Source of the DNA: Anaerolineae bacterium
Lineage (GTDB): Bacteria > Chloroflexota > Anaerolineae > UBA3071
DNA length: 60,003 bases
Direction: 5' to 3'
Assembly: GCA_029907105.1 (NCBI GenBank)
Contig: JARYMM010000020.1
Location: forward strand, 1 to 60,003
Shown here piece after piece: positions 24,636-33,105 of this stretch. Numbering within the stretch: the stretch's first letter is position 1; every line of letters begins with the position of its first letter. The position numbers and the translations under genes were made by a program. The notes below the pieces were generated by a model that saw nothing but the letters and a program-made list of their open reading frames with translations, did not search any database and was not told the DNA's origin.

Positions 24636-25328
24636 TCACGCCCGCTTCTTGAAATCCTCCAGAATCTGCGCCGTCTGGGTGGCGCCAATGCGCGTGGCTC
24701 CGACGGCGATCACTTCCAGCGCCGCGTCCAGGCTGCGCACGCCATGCGCCGCCTTGACCCCCATGCGGGGGCTGACCGAAGCGCGCATGAGTTTGAGATC
24801 TTCGATGGTCGCGCCGGTAGGGGCGAAGCCGGTAGAGGTCTTGACGTAGTGGGCCCCGGCCTCCTCGGCCAGGCGGCAGGCCCTGACCTTTTCCTCGTCT
24901 GTCAGGTAGTGGTTTTCGAGGATCACTTTGACGATGGCCCTGTCGCCAGCGGCATCCACCACGGCGCGAATGTCGTCGCGCACCAGGTCATCTTGACCGG
25001 AGCGGAGGGCACCGATGTTGATCACCATGTCTAGCTCCTGCGCCCCGTTGGCCACTGCCTGACGGGCCTCGAAGGCTTTGGTTTCCGTGGTGCTGCTGCC
25101 ATGCGGGAAACCCACCACCGTGCCCACTTTGACGTCGGAGCCTTCCAGCAGGCGCCGAGCGAGGGGCACGTGGCAGGGCTTCACGCACACGGAAGCCACG
25201 TGATAGCGCCGGGCTAATTCGCACCCCTCGATGACCTCCTGCCCGGTCAGCTCCGGTTTGAGCAGGGAGTGATCTATCGTCTTGGCCAGTTGCTCCAGGG
25301 TCAGCGTCTTGACATCCAGGCTTTTCAT
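24636..25328 (-). CDS. deoC: Deoxyribose-phosphate aldolase
   Basis: A 230-residue class I aldolase that cleaves 2-deoxyribose 5-phosphate to glyceraldehyde 3-phosphate and acetaldehyde. The Schiff-base lysine is in YVKTSTGFAPTGAT, the second catalytic lysine in GVKAAHGVRS, and the N-terminal IDHSLLKPELT is typical. The ATG at 25328 is preferred; a GTG codon sits directly before it, and GGGGAGG precedes both. Within this operon it may act on a phosphorylated deoxy-sugar-like intermediate rather than in nucleoside salvage, as no nucleoside genes are nearby. Confidence 0.95.
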   Translation of the reverse strand: MKSLDVKTLTLEQLAKTIDHSLLKPELTGQEVIEGCELARRYHVASVCVKPCHVPLARRLLEGSDVKVGTVVGFPHGSSTTETKAFEARQAVANGAQELDMVINIGALRSGQDDLVRDDIRAVVDAAGDRAIVKVILENHYLTDEEKVRACRLAEEAGAHYVKTSTGFAPTGATIEDLKLMRASVSPRMGVKAAHGVRSLDAALEVIAVGATRIGATQTAQILEDFKKRA

Positions 25329-25352
25329 CACGACCTCCCCTCCCCGCGCCTC

Positions 25353-26561
25353 TCAATCTTCGCTATCCAGGTAGATATCGCCGGTTGAGTGCAACACCAG
25401 GGCGATAGCCCCCATCACCGCAGCGTTCTCGCCCAATTCAGAAGCCTTGATGAGGGGCATCACCGGTACCACCCCTTCCACCCGCTGGCGGATGGGCTCG
25501 ATGAGCAGATCCGCAGAACGGGCTATGCCGCCGCCCAGCACGATGAGCTCCGGATTCAGAATGGCCGACACGTTGGCCACGATGATGCTGAGGTAATCCA
25601 CTGTTTCATCTACGACCCCTCGGGCCAGGGAATCGCCACGGCGAGCCGCCTCAAAGACCATCTCAGCGGTCAATTTCCCGGTATCATCGCCTGTCAGCTC
25701 GCGAAGCATCGTGTCGCCGCCCTTCTCCATGGCGTCCAGGGCCCGGCGAACAATGCCCGGGCCGGCGGACAGGGTCTCTATGCAGCCAAAATGCTCATAA
25801 CGCCTGCCCAAATAGGAGCGATCGGGCACCAGATAACCCACTTCCCCGGCCGCCTCGCTATGGCCTCGATAGAGCTTGCCGCCGATCACCACGCCTGCCC
25901 CGATGCCTGTGCCGATGGAAATGCACACCAGATTGTGCACACCTTTGCCCGTCCCATACCACCTCTCGCCCAAGGCCGCCAGGTTCACGTCGTTTTCGAC
26001 GAAGACGGGCACACGAAAGCGCTCCTCCAGGATCTTCTTCAAGGGCAAATCCCTCCAGCCCAGGCTGGCGGCCCAGACAACGATCCCTTCCTGGTGCAGC
26101 GTGATAGAAGGAGCGCCGATCCCGATACCCCTGAGCTCCTGCTCCTTCAGCCGGGGATTGCTGAGCAGTTCCTCGATCACCCTGATCAACTGTTCCAGCC
26201 CGTCTTTCCGGCCCTCTCCCGAAAAAGAAGGGAGGGACGCTCTCTGTAGGATATTGCCGCCCAAGTCGGCCAAAGCTCCTACAATATGCGTCCCTCCCAT
26301 GTCTATGCCGATGATGGCGTTGGCTGCGCAGTTGAATTCCAGCAGGGTAGGCCGGCGCCCGCCGGTGGAATCGCTGGTGCCCGTTTCCAGGACGAGGTTT
26401 TCCTCGATCAGTTCGCTGACTATCCTGGTCACCGTAGCCGGGCTCAGATGCAGGATTTCGGCCAGCCTGGCCCTGGAAAGAGGCCCCTGCTCCCTGAGCA
26501 GTTCCAGGATAGCTGAACGGTTCAACCGTTTTATCAGGTTCGGTCTACCGATATTCGCCAC
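25353..26561 (-). CDS. ROK-family transcriptional repressor (XylR/NagC type)
   Basis: A 402-residue regulator. The N-terminal winged helix (about residues 8-65: LSRARLAEILHLSPATVTRI) binds DNA and the C-terminal ROK domain (DMGGTHIVGAL, then VENDVNLAALGE) senses sugar. The ROK zinc site is degenerate: GEVGH reads GEVGY and CxCGxxGC reads EHFGCIE. That may change inducer binding or DNA control. Start is GTG with GAGGAGAAC upstream. It is the first gene after a consensus promoter whose start site carries an operator-like repeat, so it probably represses the whole locus. Confidence 0.92.
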   Translation of the reverse strand: MANIGRPNLIKRLNRSAILELLREQGPLSRARLAEILHLSPATVTRIVSELIEENLVLETGTSDSTGGRRPTLLEFNCAANAIIGIDMGGTHIVGALADLGGNILQRASLPSFSGEGRKDGLEQLIRVIEELLSNPRLKEQELRGIGIGAPSITLHQEGIVVWAASLGWRDLPLKKILEERFRVPVFVENDVNLAALGERWYGTGKGVHNLVCISIGTGIGAGVVIGGKLYRGHSEAAGEVGYLVPDRSYLGRRYEHFGCIETLSAGPGIVRRALDAMEKGGDTMLRELTGDDTGKLTAEMVFEAARRGDSLARGVVDETVDYLSIIVANVSAILNPELIVLGGGIARSADLLIEPIRQRVEGVVPVMPLIKASELGENAAVMGAIALVLHSTGDIYLDSED

Positions 26562-26606
26562 AGGCCGTTCTCCTCATCCAACCTTTGGCCAGCCTGACAA
26601 TCCCCT

Positions 26607-29600
26607 CTACCCTGAACTTAGTTTCTTTCCAAAATAAATTATATCAAAGGATGGGCAACCTGTCAAATCCGAACCAGGCGAGGGCTTGCGCAGCGAGATG
26701 CAGCATTCAGGGATCAAGGCGCAGCAGAGGTCGGCCGGCGGTTGTGGCTCGCCGGCCGCCAGGACACGCAGGCGCCCCAGCTCGAATTCATCGCCCAGTG
26801 GCTGGCCGTTCTTCTCCAGAAGAGGCAACCGCTGCAGTGTCTCCCAGTTGTAGACGCCGAGCACCAGCCGGTATTCGCCGGGCGGAGTGTCTACAGGGAG
26901 ATGCAGGGTGTGCGCCGAGCGCATGGGCTGTCCCACCGTCCATGTCGTCGTCGGCTGCGGGCCGTACCAGGTGGGCTGACTGTCGTGCTGGGCGACGGTG
27001 TGGTCGGCCCCATCGCGCAGGTGCAGGAAGAGGCTGTAGTCCAGCGCCGGCCGCCGCAGCGCCTGCCAGTGCAGGGTCAGCCGCAGGTCGTCGCCGGCCG
27101 CCACCGCCTGCGGCAGGCCATCGTGCCCCAGCAACTCCAGCTCGCCGCCGAAGTCAGCGCCCAATGCCGTGGCAGGCCATCCCTCCCCCCTCTCCCCCTG
27201 GGAGAGGGGCAGGGGGGTGAGGGCCCCCTGGGAGAGGGGAGAGGGGGTGAGGGCCCGCTCGAAGACCCCCACCAGCGCCCAGGTGCTGTCCTCGAAGACA
27301 CGCACGTCTTGCGCCGCCGGACCTGCCGCTCCGGCGGCAGCGAGAGCAGCCTGTGGGCTCAGCCGCCAGCGCTGCTCCCGCTGCTCCCAGTTGTCCCCTT
27401 GCAGCACCCCTATGGCCAGCCCCCAACAGCGGGGCAGGAACCAGGGCAGCGTCTCCACGATCACCGTCTCGCCCGGCTGCCACCGCTCCGGCGGATACCA
27501 GAGCGGGGCCACAGGCGGCCGGGCGACCGTATCCTCGACCACTGAACCGTCGGCTGCGACGAAGAAGGGATAGACGCGCAGGCCAACGGGCAGCGGCTTC
27601 AGCGCCTGCCAATAGGTGCGCACGCGGGTCAGCCGCCATTTGGCCTCGTCCACCACGTCATAGCCCAGGAAGCGCAGCGTGTGGCCGAAGGTGAGATCGC
27701 TTGCCACCTGCGGCTGCGGGTTCTCGGCACGGGCGAAGGCATAGAAACTGTCGGGCAATTGTGCGCTGCCCTGCCCGCGCCGGAGCAGCAGGTAGCCGTC
27801 GGCGGCATCGGCCACGCCCCACTGGCCCGAGGCGAGCATCTGCTGCACCTGATCGCGCAGGGCCACGGGATGCATGTCGGTGGTAGCGCTGACGTCGAGC
27901 AAGGCCCATTCGGCATCGGCCAGGTGCGGGAACTGGTACAGCTTCTCCCGATGGCTGAGGTGCGGGTAGAGGGGCGGCGTGGTGCTGCCGGGAGCGTCTG
28001 ACGGGACCTGGGCCACGAACCGCTCCAACAGGCGGTGATGCGCCGTCACCTCCGGCCAGCGGAACTCCCGTCCGATGGGTGTGTAGCCGTGAGCGACCTG
28101 CCAGCCAAGGGCCCAGAGCAAAATCCAAAATCCAAAGCTCAAAATCCAAAGCCTTGAAGTTTGGGCTTTGAGCTTTGGACTTTGGATTTTTCGTGTGAGC
28201 CTGGCGCTGCCCACGATGGCGGCGACGACCACGTAGGGCACGAGCGGAGCGGAGTAGTGAAACTGGCCGGAATATTGGGCGGCGTAGGAGCTGAGCAGGT
28301 TGGCTGCCAGCAGCGGCGCTCCAAGGAGCAGGATTTCCGGTGCCAACAGGGCCAGAAAGCCGACGGGGGCCAGCAGCTCCATCAGGTAGCGCAGGCGCAA
28401 CGGCTCGGTCACCGTGCGCCAGACGAGGGCAGGCTGCGTGATCAGGCTGCGCAGGATGTCGGCGACGCTATTGCCCAGCTCGCCATAGCGCTGGAAGTAA
28501 ACTGACGCCGCGTCGCCGTACACCGGCGCGGCATGGCGGGGGATGATAACGAAGGTGGCGATGGAGAACCAGACCAGGCTCAGGGCAGCGATCAGCGCGC
28601 CGGTCAACAAGGGCGTGGTACGTGATGCGTGATGCGTGATACGTGATACGTGAAACGTGAAACGTGAAACGCAAGATTTGGCCATAGCCCAGAGGCCGAG
28701 CATGAAGGCCAGGAGTGCCGCCTCCTCCTTGACCGCCATGAGCAGCAGGCAGGCGACGGCGAAACGGCCCCATTGCCCTCGTTCGGCGAACCAGAAGGCG
28801 AAGAGGATGAAGGGCACGGCCAGGGGGATGGCGTGGAACTCGGTCAGGTTGGCCGCCTGCAGCGCCGGGAACAGCAGGTAGACGAAGGCGAACAGAAGCC
28901 CCAGCCAGGAAGTGGTTTCGGGTTCCAGGTTCCGGGTTTCAGGTGGGCTGCAGGAAACCTGAAACCTGGAACCGGGCAACTTGAAATCGGCGAAGCTTTG
29001 GCGGGCCAGCCAGAAGACGGGGAGCGCGCCGAGGGCCAGGGCCAGGGATTGCAGCACGAGCAATGCCCTGACGTCGTCCCACAGCCAGAAGACGAGAGAG
29101 ACCGGCGCGAAGATAGGCTCCACATGATCGGTGAGCCGCGTGCTGACCATATCGCCCTTGATCTCCTGCACGAAGCGGCCGCGGCTGGTGTTCCAGATGG
29201 CCAGGTCAATCTGCCCCAGGTCGGCGGTGTGCGTCAGATGCGCTTCATGGAGGCGGATGGAGAGCGCGCTGAAGCCGACGGTGTAAGCGACGATGAGCAC
29301 AACTAGCAGCAGGCGGGGTATGGGGTATTGGATATTTGCGACTTGCGACTTGCGACCGGCAACCAGCGTAGCGCCTGCGCCGATAAGTTCCCCCACCACC
29401 ATCCACAGCCGGGCGGCGATGGCCACCACTGCCGCCACGCCCGCCGGCAGCGTGGTGGTCAGCAACAGGGTCATGACGCCCTCGCGCACGCCCAGGCCGC
29501 TGGGCGTCAGCAGGCTCAGAAAGCCAATGACGTAGGCGGCAGCGAAGACGGCCACCAGCCTCGGCAGTTGCGCCCAGGACAGCGGCGTGAGCGCCCGCAC

Positions 29601-30245
29601 CAGGGCGGCGAAGCCTGTCCCCATCACCAGCCAGACGAGGGCGTAGCCCGCCAGCAGCGTCCAGACCTGCGCCCAACTCAACGTCACCCGCAGCGGCGGA
29701 CGGCCCAGGCGGGTCAGCAGCCCGTTCAGCCCCCGCTCCAGGAGGCGCGGCTGCAACAGCGCAAGGCCCAGGGGCAGGGCGAAGAGGAAGGGGCGCAGGC
29801 GGGCGAACCAGACGCCCTCCCCGGCCCAGGCGAAGTAGAGCGCGGCCAGGGCCAGCCCGGCGGCGGTGGAGAGGACCTGATGCAGCACGATGCTGGTCAG
29901 CGTGGCGGCGCGGCTGACCCCCTGTTCAGCGGCCAGTTCCACCATGCTCAGGAACTGCCACACGTTGCCGGGGATGTAGCGGGTGAGGTTAGAGAGGAAC
30001 CAGACGCGTGCGGCCATGCCATAGCGCAGCGAACCACCCAGGCGGCTGAGGATGGCGCGCCAGAGGCCCAGTTCCACGAGCCAGCCCAGCCCCAGCCCGG
30101 CCAGCGCCAGCAATGCCCAGCCCGGCCGCAGCCGCCACTCGTACGCCTGCAGCGTTTGCCATTGGCTCACCAGCAGTGCGGCCAGGAACCCCAGCGCCAA
30201 CAGCAGCACGATGACCTGGATGACACGCTTCCAAGGAATCTTCAT
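26607..30245 (-). CDS. Flippase-like (UPF0104/LPG synthase TM) - DUF2079 fusion membrane protein
   Basis: A 1212-residue membrane protein. Residues 1-295 are a multi-helix lysylphosphatidylglycerol-synthase/flippase-type region (SNLTRYIPGNVWQFLSM, LTPSGLGVREG). Residues about 312-780 resemble DUF2079 (LTHTADLGQIDLAIWNTSRG). The remainder holds a soluble region (SVVEDTVARPPVAPLWYPPE). The junction at residues 295-311 is encoded by a heptamer array; further arrays encode residues about 422-443, 524-543, 684-709 and 996-1022. The last ~30 codons cover the promoter of the downstream operon. A role in envelope glycan or lipid transfer is inferred from the neighbouring glycosyltransferase. Confidence 0.78.
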   Translation of the reverse strand: MKIPWKRVIQVIVLLLALGFLAALLVSQWQTLQAYEWRLRPGWALLALAGLGLGWLVELGLWRAILSRLGGSLRYGMAARVWFLSNLTRYIPGNVWQFLSMVELAAEQGVSRAATLTSIVLHQVLSTAAGLALAALYFAWAGEGVWFARLRPFLFALPLGLALLQPRLLERGLNGLLTRLGRPPLRVTLSWAQVWTLLAGYALVWLVMGTGFAALVRALTPLSWAQLPRLVAVFAAAYVIGFLSLLTPSGLGVREGVMTLLLTTTLPAGVAAVVAIAARLWMVVGELIGAGATLVAGRKSQVANIQYPIPRLLLVVLIVAYTVGFSALSIRLHEAHLTHTADLGQIDLAIWNTSRGRFVQEIKGDMVSTRLTDHVEPIFAPVSLVFWLWDDVRALLVLQSLALALGALPVFWLARQSFADFKLPGSRFQVSCSPPETRNLEPETTSWLGLLFAFVYLLFPALQAANLTEFHAIPLAVPFILFAFWFAERGQWGRFAVACLLLMAVKEEAALLAFMLGLWAMAKSCVSRFTFHVSRITHHASRTTPLLTGALIAALSLVWFSIATFVIIPRHAAPVYGDAASVYFQRYGELGNSVADILRSLITQPALVWRTVTEPLRLRYLMELLAPVGFLALLAPEILLLGAPLLAANLLSSYAAQYSGQFHYSAPLVPYVVVAAIVGSARLTRKIQSPKLKAQTSRLWILSFGFWILLWALGWQVAHGYTPIGREFRWPEVTAHHRLLERFVAQVPSDAPGSTTPPLYPHLSHREKLYQFPHLADAEWALLDVSATTDMHPVALRDQVQQMLASGQWGVADAADGYLLLRRGQGSAQLPDSFYAFARAENPQPQVASDLTFGHTLRFLGYDVVDEAKWRLTRVRTYWQALKPLPVGLRVYPFFVAADGSVVEDTVARPPVAPLWYPPERWQPGETVIVETLPWFLPRCWGLAIGVLQGDNWEQREQRWRLSPQAALAAAGAAGPAAQDVRVFEDSTWALVGVFERALTPSPLSQGALTPLPLSQGERGEGWPATALGADFGGELELLGHDGLPQAVAAGDDLRLTLHWQALRRPALDYSLFLHLRDGADHTVAQHDSQPTWYGPQPTTTWTVGQPMRSAHTLHLPVDTPPGEYRLVLGVYNWETLQRLPLLEKNGQPLGDEFELGRLRVLAAGEPQPPADLCCALIPECCISLRKPSPGSDLTGCPSFDIIYFGKKLSSG
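26618..26637. promoter_or_regulatory. Candidate ROK repressor operator
   Basis: TTAGTTT (26618-26624) and AAAATAA (26631-26637) form an imperfect inverted repeat (6 of 7) around six bases. It begins directly downstream of the -10 box, over the start site. NagC/Mlc-type ROK operators are AT-rich repeats of similar shape. Confidence 0.55.
26638..26666 (-). promoter_or_regulatory. Consensus sigma70 promoter of the catabolic operon
   Basis: On the minus strand TTGACA (26661-26666), a 17-base spacer and TATAAT (26638-26643) match the consensus exactly. It lies 77 bases upstream of the ROK repressor start and inside the 3' end of the upstream coding region. Confidence 0.85.
27178..27256. repeat. 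REP-like GGGAGAGG element, in frame in the fusion gene
   Basis: Two copies of a CTGGGAGAGGGG block with an inverted CCCTCTCCCC start. It is translated as LTPSPLSQG repeated, then GERGEG. The same family of element occurs at 48001 and 50006. Confidence 0.8.
28118..28192. repeat. Inverted pair of heptamer arrays (CCAAAGC / GCTTTGG), in frame
   Basis: A left array of CAAAATC/CAAAGCT units is followed by an inverse array of CTTTGGA/GCTTTGA units, able to form a long stem. It is translated within residues 684-709 of the fusion protein, giving SPKLKAQTSRLWILSFG. Confidence 0.8.
28615..28672. repeat. Heptamer array (CGTGATG/CGTGAAA x8), in frame
   Basis: Eight 7-bp units run through CGTGATG, CGTGATA and CGTGAAA. 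The array is translated as FTFHVSRITHHASRTT between two helices of the DUF2079 region. Confidence 0.85.
28918..28976. repeat. Inverted pair of GGTTCCA/AACCTGG units, in frame
   Basis: GGTTCCAGGTTCCGGGTTTC is followed after a short spacer by GAAACCTGAAACCTGGAACC, its approximate inverse. It is translated as LPGSRFQVSCSPPETRNLEP in a loop of the fusion protein. Confidence 0.8.
29314..29362. repeat. Heptamer array (GCGACTT) at the fusion junction
   Basis: GCGACTT, GCGACTT and GCGACCG units next to GGGTATT units. It encodes residues 295-311, exactly between the flippase-like and DUF2079-like halves. Confidence 0.75.
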
Positions 30246-30258
30246 AGCCTTCTACCAA

Positions 30259-31473
30259 CTACCGACCCACCAACCGCTCGAAGTGCTCGATGTAGCGGCG
30301 GGCCAGATGCGGCCAGCCGAATTCGGTCTCGATGAAGTGACGGCCGGCGCGGCCCATGCGCTGCCGCAGCTCGGGGTCGGCAGCCAGCAACGCTAACGCC
30401 GCGGCTAATGCTGCCGCATCCCCCTCCGGCACGATGTAGCCGTTGACCCCCGTGCGCACCACCAGCGGGTTGCCGGCGGCGTCCGAAGCGACGACGGGCT
30501 TGCCGCAGGCCATGGCGTCCAGCACGCAGACATTGAGCCCATCGGCAGGGCGGGTGACCGAGGGCATCACCAGGGCGTCGGCCAGGTTGTAGTAGGTGGC
30601 AATCTCGTCGCGCGGCACGTTGCCCACCCAGCGCAACTGCCGGTCAATGCCCAGCTCGCGCCCCAGTGCCTGCCACTGGGCCCACAGATCGCCCTCGCCG
30701 ACCAGCACGACATGTACGCGGGGCTCTCCGAGCAAGGCGACGGCGCGCAGCAGGACATCGAAGCCCTTTTTGTAGACCATGCGGCCCACGGCCAGGAAGA
30801 CGACCGCCTCTGGCGGAAGGCGCAGCCGCAGCCGCAATTCGGCCACGCCAGCATCGGAAGGCCGCAGCGCCTGCGGGTCCACGCCGTAGATGATGAGGTC
30901 GAATCTGGCCGGGTCGGCGCCCAACTGCTGCACGGCCACATCACGCAAGGACTCGCTGTTGGCCGTGATCAGCGCCGCCTGATCGAAGGTGAAACGGGCC
31001 ATGCGCTGGAAAAGGGCGTTCTGTCCAGCCACCAGAGCGTCGGAACCGGGGATGGAGACGACCAGCGGGATGCCGTAGCGGCGGCTGGCCAGCGCGCCCA
31101 GGAAACCGTTGGGCAGCACCCAGTGGGCGTGCAGCAGGTCGGGGCGGGCGCGACGCGTCCAGCGGTCAATGGCCTGCCAGCCGCGGGCGAAGAGCAGAGG
31201 GGCCAGCACGTAGGCCTCGCGCCGCAGGGCCACGTCTGCTTCCATGGTGCGCATATAGCCCAGCCGGTGCCAGGCAGCGAACGGCGCGTAGCGGTACAAC
31301 TCCAGCCGCACGCGGTGATCCCCCGGCCGCCGATCGTAGGCCGGGTCCCAGGGGGCGACGACGGTCACCTGCTGGCCCTGGGTGATCAACTCTTCACACA
31401 GCGCCTCGACGAAGGTGCCGGAGAAGTCGCCGCGGAAACGAGGGTAGTTGTGTGTCAGTACGCCGATGTGCAT
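30259..31473 (-). CDS. GT4-family glycosyltransferase
   Basis: A 404-residue GT-B enzyme. The N-terminal domain has a Gly-rich loop (YPRFRGDFSGTF) and HAHWVLPNGF; the donor domain has GRMVYKKGFD, NVCVLDAMACGKPVVASD (E-x7-E position varied to C/D) and GYIVPEGD. I start at MHIGVLTHN, since the open frame only adds ten residues without domain features. It lies 14 bases before the fusion membrane protein and 31 bases after the GH99-like gene, so the three form one operon for an envelope glycan. Confidence 0.88.
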   Translation of the reverse strand: MHIGVLTHNYPRFRGDFSGTFVEALCEELITQGQQVTVVAPWDPAYDRRPGDHRVRLELYRYAPFAAWHRLGYMRTMEADVALRREAYVLAPLLFARGWQAIDRWTRRARPDLLHAHWVLPNGFLGALASRRYGIPLVVSIPGSDALVAGQNALFQRMARFTFDQAALITANSESLRDVAVQQLGADPARFDLIIYGVDPQALRPSDAGVAELRLRLRLPPEAVVFLAVGRMVYKKGFDVLLRAVALLGEPRVHVVLVGEGDLWAQWQALGRELGIDRQLRWVGNVPRDEIATYYNLADALVMPSVTRPADGLNVCVLDAMACGKPVVASDAAGNPLVVRTGVNGYIVPEGDAAALAAALALLAADPELRQRMGRAGRHFIETEFGWPHLARRYIEHFERLVGR

Positions 31474-31503
31474 GGTCGCATCCTGCGCCAATCCAAAGAC
31501 CAT

Positions 31504-32907
31504 CTACTGGGCCAGCTTGAACTGCTGCACGAACTCCCGCGTCAATTGCAGGTACAGGTCGCCGTAGGCCACGCCGGGCTCGATGTGCGTGCATTCCACC
31601 CACTCGTTGAAGCTGTTCACCCACAGCCAATCGGGCTGGCTCTGCAGCGCGCTGGCGAAGGTGGCCCGGTAGAACGCACCCTCCTCCCGGCTGCGGCGGT
31701 GCGGCGGGTTGGGCACGCGCACATCGGCCCGGCAGCCGGCGCGGGTATCGTCCCAGCCAGGCGAGACGGTGGCCACCCAGACCTTGCGCTGGCCGCTGCG
31801 CTGCGCCCAGGCGCGCACCTGACCTGCCCAGCGCGAGGCCTTGACGTAGTCGTCAGGATAGGCGGCATGGGTGATCTTGTGCACGTACAGGCCGTCGAAG
31901 ACGGCCAGGTAGGAGGGATCGAGCCCTTCGGCGATCCACAGGGCCGCCCGTTCCGCGTCCACCTGGCTGCGGATGGCCTCCCAGGCCTCCTGCGGGCTTT
32001 GCCCGGCGGCCACGGGCACGCGGTACACATCGGTGAAGAAGAGCACCGGCTGCCCGTCGGCGCGCAGGAAGTTGGGGTGGTCGGCGTAGGTGGCCATCAC
32101 GTAGCGCAGCGCTCCCACCAGGGTCTCCTGGGAAGGGGAAACGGGCAGCATGTGGCGGGAGAAGACGATGGTGGAGCGGAACGTTGTGCCACGGGACTGC
32201 TCCAGCAGTTGGGCGAAATTGCGGTCGGTACGGTCGCCGACGGCCAGCCACTGGCTGGTGAAGCCGTCCAACCCGACCGCCAGCGCCTGCTGCACGTGGC
32301 GGCGGATGGCTGCCGGGTCGTCGGAGTGGTAGGGCTCCAGCGGCCGGTCGCAGAGGTTGCAGGCATCCCAGCCATTGCCGTCGTACCAGGGGAAATAATT
32401 GGCCAGGGCCAGGCGCTCGCCGGCCGTGGGCGCTGTCGGCGCTGGCGGAAGGGCGGCTGCGGCCAGCGGCGCCGGTGTCGCTTCTGCCGGGGCAGGCATG
32501 GGCGGCGGGGGCTCCGTCGGCTCCGCGGGGCGGCTGCTCCCGGCCGACTGCTCTGTGGGCTGTCGAAGGGCGGCAACCTCCTCCCTCAGTTGCTCGCAGT
32601 CGCACTCCACTTCCAGGTAGAGCGTTTCCGTGAGTACAGAGGTGAGCGAGGGGGTGGCTGTGGCTGTCGGTGTGGCCATGGCCTCCGCAGTGGGTGTCGG
32701 CGTCGGCGTATCTGTGACAAGGAGAGGGGGAGACGGGGAGAGGGGGAGACCTTCTTCCTGTCCCCTTGTCTCCTTGTCCCCTCGTCCCCCTGTCTCAGAA
32801 GGCGTGGGCGTGAACGCAGGTGGCGGCCTCCACTGGCTGCGCCAGAGCCACAAAGCGGCCGCGGCCACCAATCCGATGCTGAGATAAGCGTACAGACGTT
32901 TGCGCAT
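31504..32907 (-). CDS. Membrane-anchored GH99-like glycan hydrolase
   Basis: A 467-residue exported protein. An N-terminal anchor (about residues 5-22) is followed by a Thr/Pro linker and a short acidic stretch (CDCEQLREEVAAL). The catalytic domain starts at ALANYFPWYDGNGWD and ends with SFNEWVECTHIEP, the signature of GH99-like and WbsX-type proteins, which act on mannose-containing or related glycans. An octamer array is read in frame in the linker (ETGGRGDKETRGQEEGLPLS). The start at MRKRLYAYLS is chosen as the first codon of the anchor and lies 44 bases after a promoter. The substrate is unknown. Confidence 0.75.
   Translation of the reverse strand: MRKRLYAYLSIGLVAAAALWLWRSQWRPPPAFTPTPSETGGRGDKETRGQEEGLPLSPSPPLLVTDTPTPTPTAEAMATPTATATPSLTSVLTETLYLEVECDCEQLREEVAALRQPTEQSAGSSRPAEPTEPPPPMPAPAEATPAPLAAAALPPAPTAPTAGERLALANYFPWYDGNGWDACNLCDRPLEPYHSDDPAAIRRHVQQALAVGLDGFTSQWLAVGDRTDRNFAQLLEQSRGTTFRSTIVFSRHMLPVSPSQETLVGALRYVMATYADHPNFLRADGQPVLFFTDVYRVPVAAGQSPQEAWEAIRSQVDAERAALWIAEGLDPSYLAVFDGLYVHKITHAAYPDDYVKASRWAGQVRAWAQRSGQRKVWVATVSPGWDDTRAGCRADVRVPNPPHRRSREEGAFYRATFASALQSQPDWLWVNSFNEWVECTHIEPGVAYGDLYLQLTREFVQQFKLAQ
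32717..32796. repeat. Inverted pair of octamer arrays (GGGGAGAC / GTCTCCTT), in frame
   Basis: A G-rich array (GGGGGAGACGGGGAGA) faces a pyrimidine array (GTCCCCTTGTCTCCTT). It is read through the linker behind the membrane anchor of the GH99-like protein. The same arrangement is at 49079 and 53472. Confidence 0.85.
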
Positions 32908-32950
32908 GGCACATGTCAACAAGCGATCGTAGTCTCTGGAAGAGGTTAAC

Positions 32951-32979
32951 AATGTATATGATTACATCCCTTTTGTCAA
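32951..32979 (-). promoter_or_regulatory. Sigma70 promoter of the GH99-like/GT4/fusion operon
   Basis: On the minus strand TTGACA (32974-32979) is followed after 17 bases by TACATT (32951-32956). An ATGTA/TACAT inverted repeat lies between the two boxes and could be an operator. Confidence 0.6.
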
Positions 32980-33105
32980 ATCCTGGCCTCCAGGCAGCGC
33001 CGGGCCTGCCTGCGGACGTCCACTCACCGTATCCTGGCTGACCATGCCACACGAGGAAGCGCAATCGGCCTCACGGATAAAACGCAATAAAGCAAAATCC
33101 TCTCG

